Shown one piece after another: positions 9,877 to 18,200 of a stretch of DNA of 64,000 nt. Position 1 is the stretch's first letter. Each line of letters starts with the position of its first letter. Source of the stretch: Streptomyces soli (GTDB lineage: Bacteria > Actinomycetota > Actinomycetes > Streptomycetales > Streptomycetaceae); NCBI RefSeq assembly GCF_003999195.1, contig NZ_RJVR01000216.1, positions 38,929-102,928 on the forward strand. Direction: 5' to 3'. Below the pieces are notes generated by a model. That model was not told the DNA's origin. It did not search any database and saw only the letters and a list, made by a program, of their open reading frames with translations. The translations under genes were made by a program, and so were the position numbers.

Positions 9877-10017
9877 ATGTTGATGCAACGGGGTTCGCGG
9901 TCCCGGCCGGCCCGATGACGTGCCGGTAGGGGCAGCGCTTACGGCTAGGCGCGCCGATTGTCACATCTGTCCGCATCGTTCAACGATGCCGAACGCGCCA
10001 CAAGGAAGGGGCCCGAG

Positions 10018-10185
10018 ATGCCCGCTCTCGCTCTGTGTGCCTTCGCCTTCGAACAGCTTGTGCAGTACCGCTACGGCGCCGCTGGTGCGGTCGCCTTCGG
10101 GATGTTCACGGTGGGCCATAAGGCCCGGAACACCACGTTCACCTGTGTGGGGCTTGTGGTGATCGCTCTGCTGCTCGCCCACTAG
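10018..10185 (+). CDS. small membrane protein, cassette family, copy 2
   Basis: A 55-residue protein with a strong ribosome-binding site (aaggaagggg) before the ATG. Two hydrophobic segments flank the basic loop VGHKARN, and it carries the full family motif Y-G-x11-V-G-x-K-x-R-x5-C-x-G. It ends LLLAH, against LLLAQ in copy 1. It is divergent from the GntR-type gene 8848-9747 and followed by a further family member. Confidence 0.7.
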   Translation: MPALALCAFAFEQLVQYRYGAAGAVAFGMFTVGHKARNTTFTCVGLVVIALLLAH

Positions 10186-10283
10186 ATCAACTGGATCACT
10201 GGCTTTCACGCTCCTCCCAGCCGGCCCGACGACGTTCCGGCGACGGGATCCCTCGCCGTCAGCCGCCTGGAAGGGGTGGGCTC

Positions 10284-10463
10284 ATGCTGTGGAACCAAGT
10301 CGTGCTGGCGCTGCTGGGCCAGTTACTGGAACGGGCATACGGGCCGTTGATGGCGGTCGGGTTGTTCGTGGTGGCGGTGGGGTGGAAGTCCCGGTCGCTG
10401 AAGATCTTCTGTGTGGGCGGCGTACTGGTGTTGATCGCGATTCGTTCTGTCTGGTGGGTCTGA
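10284..10463 (+). CDS. small membrane protein, cassette family, copy 3
   Basis: A 59-residue protein with a ribosome-binding site (ggaaggggtggg) before the ATG. It is more diverged than copies 1 and 2 but keeps the family motif (AYG, VGWKSR, CVGG) and the two hydrophobic segments. It lies in tandem behind copy 2 and ends 2 bp before the stop of the convergent acetyltransferase gene. Confidence 0.65.
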   Translation: MLWNQVVLALLGQLLERAYGPLMAVGLFVVAVGWKSRSLKIFCVGGVLVLIAIRSVWWV

Positions 10464-10465
10464 CC

Positions 10466-11707
10466 TCAGAAGATGTCCGGGCACCACGGGCGCCGCGGGG
10501 TGCGGAAGAGGGTGTCCGCGAGGGCGGCCGAGCCGGGGCGGTGTTCGGTGAGGTGGCCGAGGGCGGAGAGGCGGACGGCGGAGGCGTCGCCGAGGTAGAG
10601 GGCGCCCAGGGAGGAGACGGGGAGGGTGAGGTCGTGGGAGGCGGTGGTGGGGGCGCAACTGGCGGTGGAGTCGGGGGCGACGTCGAGGCGGAAGCGGCCG
10701 GAGGCGAAGCCACCGGGGTCCACCACGTCGAGGACCAGGGTGCCGGGGGCGGCGTAGGTGCGGGCGGCAAGGGCGCGGGGGGCGTCGAGAACGCGGAGCC
10801 ACATGAAGTCGGAGGAGTGGTCGACACGGGCGGAGCGGGGGTCGCCGAGGAGGTCGGGGAGGAGGTCGTCGGGGGGCCGGTTGCCGGTGCGGAGCTTGGT
10901 GAGCCAGTCGACGGAGAGGAGGTAGCGCCATAGGGCGCGTTCGGCGTCGGGGGTGGTGGCGATGAGGTGGCTGACGGTCAGGGGGCAGTCGGGGTACATG
11001 CCGTGCCACTTCTCCTCGACCTTGTACGTGGCGAGGCCGTCGACGCGGTCGGAGGCGGTGTCCCGGTAGACGACGAAGAGCGGTTCCGTCCAGTCGGCGG
11101 AGGGGATGCGGACGGCGCCGGTCGAGAGCTCCCACCAGCGGTCGGTGCGGTTGATGGCGCCGGGGGTGAGGCGGCGGAAGCGTTCGTGGAGTTCGGGGCC
11201 GAGCTTGAGGACCTCGGCGGGGTCGGCGAAGTCGATGCGGCCGCCGTCGGGGAGGGCGAAGGGGCCGAGCTGGGTGCGGGGGACGTCGACTTCCCACTCG
11301 GTGATGGTGGTGGCGGGACCGAAGCCGAAGCGGCCGTAGATGGGGTGCTCGGCGGCGATAAGGATGGCGAGGGCGTCGCCGCGTTCGCAGGAGGCGGTGA
11401 GCTCGTTGGCCATCATGCGGCTGGCGAGGCCGCGGCGGCGGTGGCTGGCGTTCACGGAGACGTTGGTGATGGCGCTCGCGTCGAGCAGCGCACCGCCGGG
11501 GACGGTGAGTTCGCGGGGCATGCTGCGGAAGGTGGCCACGCAGCGGCCGTCGTCGTACGCGCCCTGGGTCCGGTCAAGATCCATGCCGTCCCGGCGGACC
11601 TCGACCTCCTCGTCCGACACGGTGGGGGCGTGCAGGAAGCCCCGGTTGAGGGCACGCAGCCATTGCGGCAGGTCGGAGGCGGTGAGGGTGCGGACGTCAA
11701 GGCTCAT
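10466..11707 (-). CDS. Eis-like GNAT family N-acetyltransferase
   Basis: A 413-residue protein with the three-part build of the Eis family: an N-terminal GNAT domain with acetyl-CoA motif VNASHRRRGLASRMM (about residues 85-100), a second degenerate GNAT domain, and a C-terminal sterol-carrier-like domain. Eis proteins acetylate amines at several positions, including some aminoglycosides in mycobacteria, but the Streptomyces substrate is not known. The ATG at 11707 starts the conserved sequence MSLDVRTLTASDLPQW; the longer in-frame start at 11743 lacks homology. Confidence 0.85.
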   Translation of the reverse strand: MSLDVRTLTASDLPQWLRALNRGFLHAPTVSDEEVEVRRDGMDLDRTQGAYDDGRCVATFRSMPRELTVPGGALLDASAITNVSVNASHRRRGLASRMMANELTASCERGDALAILIAAEHPIYGRFGFGPATTITEWEVDVPRTQLGPFALPDGGRIDFADPAEVLKLGPELHERFRRLTPGAINRTDRWWELSTGAVRIPSADWTEPLFVVYRDTASDRVDGLATYKVEEKWHGMYPDCPLTVSHLIATTPDAERALWRYLLSVDWLTKLRTGNRPPDDLLPDLLGDPRSARVDHSSDFMWLRVLDAPRALAARTYAAPGTLVLDVVDPGGFASGRFRLDVAPDSTASCAPTTASHDLTLPVSSLGALYLGDASAVRLSALGHLTEHRPGSAALADTLFRTPRRPWCPDIF

Positions 11708-11784
11708 GTCCAGCACGCTATTCGGGCGGATGCGCGCTCGCACATGGTTTTGGAGCGTCCCGTCAGAACGCGGCCACCTCGCCG

Positions 11785-11880
11785 ACCCAGCAGGACCAGC
11801 GAGCCGCGGTGCCGGCCCTCCACGAAGCCCGAGCGGACGACCTCGGCGAGGACGGGGTGGGCTGACGGCTGACGGCTCAT
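11785..11880 (-). pseudogene. 5' remnant of an L-asparaginase II-type gene
   Basis: From the ATG at 11880 the frame encodes HPVLAEVVRSGFVEGRHRGS, which matches the very start of Streptomyces asparaginases of the type II (PF06089) family. Homology stops after about 32 codons. The frame then continues as unrelated arginine-rich sequence into the start of the Eis-like gene. The rest of the gene (about 300 codons) is missing, so this is a deletion remnant. Confidence 0.65.
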
Positions 11881-11975
11881 GCGCACCGACGGTCGACGGT
11901 CGGCGAGTGAGCCGAGGTGGAGCGGCCGCTGTCGAAACGGGGGCACTCCTCCAGGCGAACTCGCCTCAAAAAAGA

Positions 11976-12584
11976 TCAGTCCCCGGTGAGCAGGTCGTCG
12001 ACCCGCGCTTCGCCCTCCCGGTAGCGCCGGGCGATCTCCCTGCTGCATCCGTCAACCGTACGCTGCAGAGTCTGGCGGCGCCGGGAGACCTGCTGTTCGT
12101 GGCGGACCAAGCGGCCCATGGCGTCGTGGAGTTCGTCGTCGGTGCGGGCGGTGAGGTCGGACAGCTCGACCTCGGAGAGCATCTGCTCGGCGAGGCGGCG
12201 GTTACGTTCGCTGACCGGGGTGCCGAGGGTGACGTGGCGGGCGGAGGAGCGGTGGCGGGACGGGCTGTCGGTGAGGATTTCCGGGAGGCGGTCGAGGACG
12301 TCGGGGCTGGCGATGCCGTCGGGTGAGTCGGGTGCCGTACGACGGCCGGTCTCGGCCCGCAGGATGTCGATGCGGCCCTGGAGCAGCCGGCGCAGGTAGG
12401 AGAGGTCGGCCTCTTCCTGCTGGGCGTCGCGGCGCAGGATGCGCAGCCCGTCCAGGGTGAGGGCGGACAGCTCCGGACCGGGCCCGGGGTCCGGGAGCGG
12501 GCCGTAGGGGCGGGGGCCCGGTGCCTTGAGCATGCGCTGGCTGCCTGTCTGATTCGTACTACCCGTACTACCGCTGGTGGTCAT
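11976..12584 (-). CDS. rsiG: RsiG, cyclic-di-GMP-dependent anti-sigma factor for WhiG
   Basis: A 202-residue protein that carries twice the signature E(X)3S(X)2R(X)3Q(X)3D known from RsiG: Glu58-Ser62-Arg65-Gln69-Asp73 and Glu163-Ser167-Arg170-Gln174-Asp178. In S. venezuelae these two copies form an antiparallel helical pair that binds a cyclic-di-GMP dimer, and the loaded protein sequesters the sporulation sigma factor WhiG. The sequence between the motifs is polar and probably flexible. Start ATG 12584 follows a GAGGGG segment. The gene is divergent from dtd. Confidence 0.9.
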   Translation of the reverse strand: MTTSGSTGSTNQTGSQRMLKAPGPRPYGPLPDPGPGPELSALTLDGLRILRRDAQQEEADLSYLRRLLQGRIDILRAETGRRTAPDSPDGIASPDVLDRLPEILTDSPSRHRSSARHVTLGTPVSERNRRLAEQMLSEVELSDLTARTDDELHDAMGRLVRHEQQVSRRRQTLQRTVDGCSREIARRYREGEARVDDLLTGD

Positions 12585-12746
12585 GCCTTTCGTCCCCTCG
12601 TCCGGCAGGATTCGATCGTGCCACTGTGCGAGGGTGCCGCGCAGCGACACTGCACCCGAACGGCCCCTGCGTACTGGTGCACGCACCACCAGCCGGGCGT
12701 ACGGCCCCGGCGCCGCGCGCCCCCTCGGGGCAGGGAGAATGGGGCC

Positions 12747-13172
12747 ATGCGTGCGGTGGCCCAGCGGGTGAGTGAAGCGAGTGTGGTGGTCGACGGCGAG
12801 ACGGTCGGGGAGATCGTCGGGCCGGGCCTGTGCGTGCTGGTGGGGGTGACGCACGGGGACACGGCGGAGAAGGCGGCGCTGCTGGCGCGCAAGCTGTGGA
12901 GCCTGCGGATTCTGCCCGGCGAGAAGTCCTGCTCGGACGTGGGCGGGCCGCTGCTCGTGATCAGCCAGTTCACGCTTTACGGTGACGCCCGTAAGGGGCG
13001 GCGCCCCACCTGGAACGCGGCCGCGCCGGGGGATGTCGCGGAGCCGCTGGTCGATGAGGTGGTCGCGCAGCTGCGGGCGCTGGGCGCGCACGTGGAGACG
13101 GGCCGGTTCGGGGCGGACATGAAGGTGTCCTTGACGAACGACGGCCCGTTCACGTTGCTGGTGGAGATCTGA
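12747..13172 (+). CDS. dtd: D-aminoacyl-tRNA deacylase
   Basis: A 141-residue enzyme that hydrolyses D-aminoacyl-tRNA (and glycyl-tRNA-Ala) to proofread translation. The two signature motifs are present: SQFTLYGD in the middle and TNDGPFT near the C-terminus, which together form the chiral proofreading pocket. Length and start ([13 protein letters not shown]) are typical. Confidence 0.95.
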   Translation: MRAVAQRVSEASVVVDGETVGEIVGPGLCVLVGVTHGDTAEKAALLARKLWSLRILPGEKSCSDVGGPLLVISQFTLYGDARKGRRPTWNAAAPGDVAEPLVDEVVAQLRALGAHVETGRFGADMKVSLTNDGPFTLLVEI

Positions 13173-13179
13173 CCGGCGC

Positions 13180-13197
13180 AGCGGCCGCTTAGCCGCT
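13180..13197. terminator. short hairpin between dtd and ygfZ
   Basis: AGCGGC and GCCGCT form a 6-bp inverted repeat around a 6-nt loop, located between two convergent stop codons. Confidence 0.45.
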
Positions 13198-14162
13198 TAC
13201 GGCTCGACGATCACTTCCTGGGCCGCCGGCGTGCCCTCGGCGGAGAGCATGGCGTCGGTGGGGGTGTTGCGCTTCACCACGGCCAGGGCGATCGGCCCGA
13301 GCTCCCAGTGGCGCGCGGAGGATGTGATGGCGCCGATGGGGCGCCCGTCGGGGCCGTCTTCGGCGAGGCGGAGGACGGTGCCGGGGCCGGGGAGCTTGAC
13401 CTCGCTGCCGTCGAGGTGGAGGAAGACGAGGCGGCGCGGGGGACGGCCGAGGTTGTGGACGCGGGCCACCGTCTCCTGGCCGCGGTAGCAGCCCTTTTCG
13501 AGGTGGACGGCGGTGGTGAGCCAGCCGAGCTCGTGCGGGATGGTGCGGTGGTCGGTCTCGAGGCCGAGGCGGGGGCGGTGGGCCTCGATGCGCAGGGCTT
13601 CCAGCGCCAGGATGCCGATGGGGTTGCCGACGGTCTTCGCGTACGTCTCGAGCTCGTCGCGCGGGACGAAGACCTCGCGGCCGTACGCGGTCTCGCGCAC
13701 GGTCCAGCCCTCCGGCACGGGCGAGATACTGCCCGCCGGGAGGTGGACGACGGCGTACCGGTCCGTCGCGTCGGCGATCTCCACCTGGTAGAAGAACTTC
13801 ATGCTCTCCAGGTAGGCGATGAGGGCGTCCTGGGTGCCGGGCTCGACGTGGATCCAGGTCGTCGCGCCGTCGTCGACGAGGTACAGCGCGTGCTCGAGGT
13901 GGCCGTGGGCGGAGAGGACCAGGGCCTCGGTGGCCTGCCCGGGCGGCAGCTCGCTGACGTGTTGGGTGAGCAGGAGGTGGAGCCAGGGGAGGCGGTCCTG
14001 ACCGGAGACGGTGACGACGCCGCGGTGGGAGAGGTCGACGAAGCCGGTGCCGTCCGCGAGAGCGCGCTGCTCACGGAAGAGGTCTCCGTAGTGAGCGGCA
14101 ACGCTTTCGTCAGGGCCTTCTGCGGGGACGGCGCCGGGAAGCGACAGCAAAGGGCTCTTCAT
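13197..14162 (-). CDS. ygfZ: YgfZ/GcvT-domain folate-binding protein
   Basis: A 321-residue protein of the GcvT-like fold with the YgfZ signature KGCYRGQE (about residue 225), whose cysteine is needed for function in E. coli. YgfZ uses folate and supports repair or maturation of certain Fe-S enzymes. The ATG overlaps the stop of the upstream fur-like gene by 4 nt, so the pair is coupled. Confidence 0.9.
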   Translation of the reverse strand: MKSPLLSLPGAVPAEGPDESVAAHYGDLFREQRALADGTGFVDLSHRGVVTVSGQDRLPWLHLLLTQHVSELPPGQATEALVLSAHGHLEHALYLVDDGATTWIHVEPGTQDALIAYLESMKFFYQVEIADATDRYAVVHLPAGSISPVPEGWTVRETAYGREVFVPRDELETYAKTVGNPIGILALEALRIEAHRPRLGLETDHRTIPHELGWLTTAVHLEKGCYRGQETVARVHNLGRPPRRLVFLHLDGSEVKLPGPGTVLRLAEDGPDGRPIGAITSSARHWELGPIALAVVKRNTPTDAMLSAEGTPAAQEVIVEP

Positions 14163-14617
14163 GAGTCAAGACTACGGCTCGGTGTTGGATCCTTGGCCTT
14201 TGGTGAACAGTCGGCGCATCGTCCGAAGATCGCGAAGTGCTTCATGTCGGTCTCGAAGCCGTACGCGACCTTGAGCCGGTCGGTGAGCGCGCTCGCCACG
14301 GACACGTCGGCCTCGATGACGGTGCCGCAGTCCCGGCACACCAGGTGCATGTGGTGGTGCCGGTCCGCGAGGTGGTAGGTGGGCGCGCCGTGCCCGAGGT
14401 GGGCATGGCTGACCAGGCCGAGCTCCTCGAGCAGCTCCAGGGTCCGGTAGACGGTGGAGATGTTGACACCGGAGGCGGTCTTGCGGACCTCGGTGAGGAT
14501 CTCGTCCGGCGAGGCGTGCTCCAGGGCGTCGACGGCCTCCAGGACAAACTGGCGCTGCGGGGTGAGCCGGTACCCGCGCTGCCTGAGGTCGCTCTTCCAG
14601 TCCGTGGTCACCACCAC
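14159..14617 (-). CDS. nur: Fur-family metalloregulator, probably the nickel regulator Nur
   Basis: A 152-residue Fur-family protein. The winged helix includes LRQRGYRLTPQRQFVLEAV and NISTVYRTLELLEELGL. The dimerisation domain contains a histidine cluster (DRHHHMHL), a CRDCG pair and a second CADC pair. The sequence closely resembles what I recall of S. coelicolor Nur (nickel-responsive repressor of uptake and Fe-SOD control), including the histidine cluster of its nickel site. A Zur or FurA role is less likely but cannot be excluded without alignment. Confidence 0.75.
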   Translation of the reverse strand: MVVTTDWKSDLRQRGYRLTPQRQFVLEAVDALEHASPDEILTEVRKTASGVNISTVYRTLELLEELGLVSHAHLGHGAPTYHLADRHHHMHLVCRDCGTVIEADVSVASALTDRLKVAYGFETDMKHFAIFGRCADCSPKAKDPTPSRSLDS

Positions 14618-14637
14618 TCCAGTGTATTCAGTTGTCC

Positions 14638-15279
14638 TCAGACGTACTCCGAGGCGGCATCGAGCAACCAGTCCGCGAGATAACCCGCGAAGGAGGAGCG
14701 GACCAGGACGCAGAAGCCCCTCTCCCGGCCGATGAGCACGACCTGCGCACGGGCCAGCGTCGTCTGGGCGCAGCGGCCCGGGCCGAACGCGCGGGGGTGC
14801 AGGTCGAGGGAGCAGCCATGGGCGAGCAGGTCACGGGCGCGGGGGCCGGCGACCAGCACCGTCGTGCGCTGGGCGGAGACATCGGTGACCGCTGCCGGCT
14901 CCTCGCCCACCGCCGTACGGATCCGGGCCTCGAGGTCCGCCTGCGTGCTGGGCGGCCCGACGACGAGCCATTCGTCGGGACCGAGCGACAGGGCGGTCAG
15001 CTCCCCGGCCTGTACGGCGGTGTCGGGTTCGGGGGGCAACTGGAGGCCGAGGGCGAGCCCGACGGCCTCGGCGGCCGGCCCCTTGGGGTCGAGCCGGACG
15101 TTGATCTGGGCGAGGAAGGGGACCTCGGCCAGCCGCAGGGCGCCGCCGGAGGTGCGGGTGGCGGCGGCGAAGCGGGCGGCGGCGCCGGACAGGGGGCTCT
15201 GGGGGCGGTGGGTCGTGGTTGTGCTGCCAACCATTGCGGTTTCAGGCATTGCGGTTTCAGCCATCGCGGTCTCAGCCAT
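14638..15279 (-). CDS. soxG: sarcosine oxidase gamma subunit
   Basis: A 213-residue gamma subunit of heterotetrameric sarcosine oxidase, the last gene of the operon. The body (SPLSGAAARF, then SLGPDEWLVVGP, DVSAQRTTVLVAGPRARDLL, CSLDLHPRAF) matches SoxG throughout. The N-terminus comes from three 15-bp tandem units (15235-15279), each starting with ATG and encoding M-A/P-E-T-A, so four in-frame starts exist. The first overlaps the soxA stop by 8 nt. SoxG contributes to the tetrahydrofolate-binding part of the complex. Confidence 0.88.
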   Translation of the reverse strand: MAETAMAETAMPETAMVGSTTTTHRPQSPLSGAAARFAAATRTSGGALRLAEVPFLAQINVRLDPKGPAAEAVGLALGLQLPPEPDTAVQAGELTALSLGPDEWLVVGPPSTQADLEARIRTAVGEEPAAVTDVSAQRTTVLVAGPRARDLLAHGCSLDLHPRAFGPGRCAQTTLARAQVVLIGRERGFCVLVRSSFAGYLADWLLDAASEYV

Positions 15280-18200
15280 CGCGGCGGGCTCCCTCGGGGT
15301 CGTAGAGGACTGGGCCGGCGACTGTCACCGGGACCAGCCGGTCGCCGACGGGCGCGTACAGCCGCTCGCCGATACGGTCCCGGCCGCCCTTGACGAGCGC
15401 GAGGGCGAAGGTCCGGCCGAGGGCGGCGCTGCAGTAGCTGGAAGTGACGTGGCCGAGCATCGGGACGGGCGGCTCGGGGAGGGTGCCGGTGGCGACCAGG
15501 TGGGTGCCCTCGGGGAGGAAGTCGGCCGGGTCCTCGGGGAGCAGGCCGACGAGGTGCTTGCGGTCGGGGCGGACGGCGTCGGCACGGGCGTACGAGCGCT
15601 TGCCGACGAAGTCCTTCTTCTTCTTCTTCGACACGACCCAGCTCATGCCCAGGTCCTGCGGGGTCACCGTGCCGTCCGTGTCCTGGCCGATGATCGGGTA
15701 GCCCTTCTCGGCGCGCAGGACGTGCATGGTCTCGGTGCCGTACGGGGTGACTCCGGCCGCGTAGACGGACTCCCAGAGCGCGAGGGCGTCCCAGGGCGAG
15801 ACGTTGATCTCGTAGGCCAGTTCGCCGGAGAAGCTGATCCGGCAGACGCGGGCCGCGATGCCCGCGACGGTCGTGTCGCGCCAGGCCATGAAGGGGAAGT
15901 CGGCGTTGTCCACGGCCAGATCGGGGGCCAGGTCGCGGAGCACCTCGCGGGAGCGGGGGCCGACGAGTGCGATGGTGGCCCACTGCTCGGTGACGGAGGT
16001 GAACCGGACCCTCAGGTCGGGCCACTCGGTCTGCAGCCATTCCTCCATCCAGTCCAGGACGGTGGCGGCATTGCCGGTGGTGGTGGTGACGATGAAGCGG
16101 TCGTCGGCGAGGCGGATGACGGTGCCGTCGTCGAAGATCATGCCGTCGAGGCGGGCCATGACGCCGTAGCGGATCATGCCGACTTTGAGGGTGCTCATCA
16201 TGTTCGTGTAGAGGCGGTCGAGGAAGACGCCCGCGTCCGGGCCCTGGACGTCGATCTTGCCGAGGGTCGAGGCGTCCATGAAGGCCACGCCCTCACGGGC
16301 GGCGGTGCATTCGCGCAGGACGGCGGTTTCCATGTCCTCGCCGGGCTGCGGGTAGTACCAGGGTCGCTTCCACTGGCCGACGTTCTCGAAGAGCGCGCCG
16401 TGGGCGACATGCCAGGGATGGATGGCGGTGGTGCGGATCGGGTCGTGGAGGGCGCCCCGGTCGCGGCCGGCGAGGGTCGCGAAGCTGACGGGGGTGTACG
16501 GCGGCCGGAAGGTGGTCGTGCCGAGCGCGGAGACGTCGACGCCGAGGAGGTGGGCGACGGTGCCGGAGGCCAGTACGCCGGAGGTCTTGCCCTGGTCGTT
16601 GGCGGTGCCGGCGGTGGTGTAGCGCTTGGTGTGCTCGACGGAACGCATTCCGGCGCCGGTGGCCCGTGTGAGGTCGGCGACGGTGACGTCGCGCTGGAGG
16701 TCGACGAAGCTTGTCGCTCCGCCGGTGCCGAAGACGACGAAGACCGTCTCCGGGGCGGTCTCCGATTCGGCGTCTACGGGCGGCAGTTCGGGTTGCTCCG
16801 GTGCGTAGCCTTCGGCCTCCAGCGCGCAGGCGGCGGCTGCCGTGCCCTCCGCCGGACTCGCCGCGACCTCGACGGCCTGGCGGCAGGTGCCGGGGGCGGG
16901 GACGAAGGTGCCGAGGGCGTCGTCGTAGCGGAGCTTGCCGCCCGCCTGGCTGTAGAGGTGGCCGACGGGGTTCCAGCCGCCCGAGACCAGGAGGAGGTCG
17001 GCCTCGATCCGGCGGTCGCCCACCAGCACGGCGGTGAGGCGGTCTTCTCCTTCTGTGCCGGTGACGTACTCGCCCTGGCGGGTGTCGACCATCGCCGCGA
17101 TCTCCACGCCTGCGGCGGCAAGGTCGCGGGCGACGGCGTGGGCGCTGTCGTTGGTCGTGAAGACCACGGCCTTGCGGCCCGGGACGACGCCGTACTTGTT
17201 GACGTACGTACGGGCCGAACCGGCCAGCATGATGCCGGGGCGGTCGTTGTCCGGGAAGGCGAGGGAGCGCTCGTGGGCGCCGGTGGCCAGGATGACGCGG
17301 CGGGCGCGGATGCGGTGGACGCGCTCGCGGGAGACGTGCGCGGGGGCGTGGGCGCCGAGGTGGTTGGTGCGGCGCTCGACGGCGAGGAGGTGGTTGTCGT
17401 CGTAGTAGCCGAAGACGGTGGTGCGGCGGAGGATGCGCACTTCGGGGGCGGAGGTGAGGAGGGCCTCGACTTCGCTTGCCCAGGTGAGGTGTTGGGCCGT
17501 GCCCAGCAGGCTGCCGCCCAGCTCGGGCTGGTCGTCGGCCAGGATGACGCGGGCGCCGCTTCTCGCTGCCGAGGCGGCCGCGGCGAGGCCGGCCGGGCCG
17601 GCGCCGACGATCAGCAGGTCGCAGTGGGTGTGCACGGCGTCGTAGCGCGCCGGGTCGGGGGTCGTGGCGAGGCGGCCCTGGCCGGGAAGGCCGGTCGCCA
17701 CGAGGCCGTCGTACAGCTCGACGGCGGTGGCGGGGAGCATCGGCTCGGGGAACGGCTCTTCTATCTGGATGACGGCGTTGGGCTCTTCGACGCCGGCGGA
17801 GAAGATGCCACGCGGGCGGCCGAGTTTGATGCTCGTTCCGGTGCGGATGATGCCGTTGGCGAGGAGGGCGGAGGCGAGGGTGTCGCCGGGGTGGCCTTCG
17901 TACTGGGTGCCGTCGAAGGTGAACGTGAGGCGTTCGGCGCGGTTGACTCGGCCGCCCGTGGTGAGCCGGAACGGTTGGGTGCGGCCGTCCGTGGCGGGGG
18001 CAGGGGTTGACTCTCCCCCTCGCTTCGCTGGGGGCACCCCCACCACCCCGCCCCTTCCCGAAACCGGGGGCTTTGCCCCTGGACCCTGCTCCTCAAACCC
18101 CGGAGGGGCTGAATATGGCGGCGCCTCCACGAACTCGTTCGTCGACGTGTCGCGTACCGCGTTGAACCAGCGGCGGCAGCCGGCCGCGTGGCTCCAGCGC

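Noticed and set aside
11944..11975. Hairpin AGGCGA/TCGCCT next to a run of six A as a terminator for rsiG
   Set aside because: For the rsiG transcript the T run comes before the hairpin, and on the plus strand the hairpin is followed by A, so neither orientation gives an intrinsic terminator.
14732..18010. A 1092-codon open frame on the plus strand opposite soxG and soxDA
   Set aside because: Antisense frames stay open in GC-rich DNA because the third-position bias of the real genes removes stops. The minus strand has full-length family matches and correct operon overlaps.
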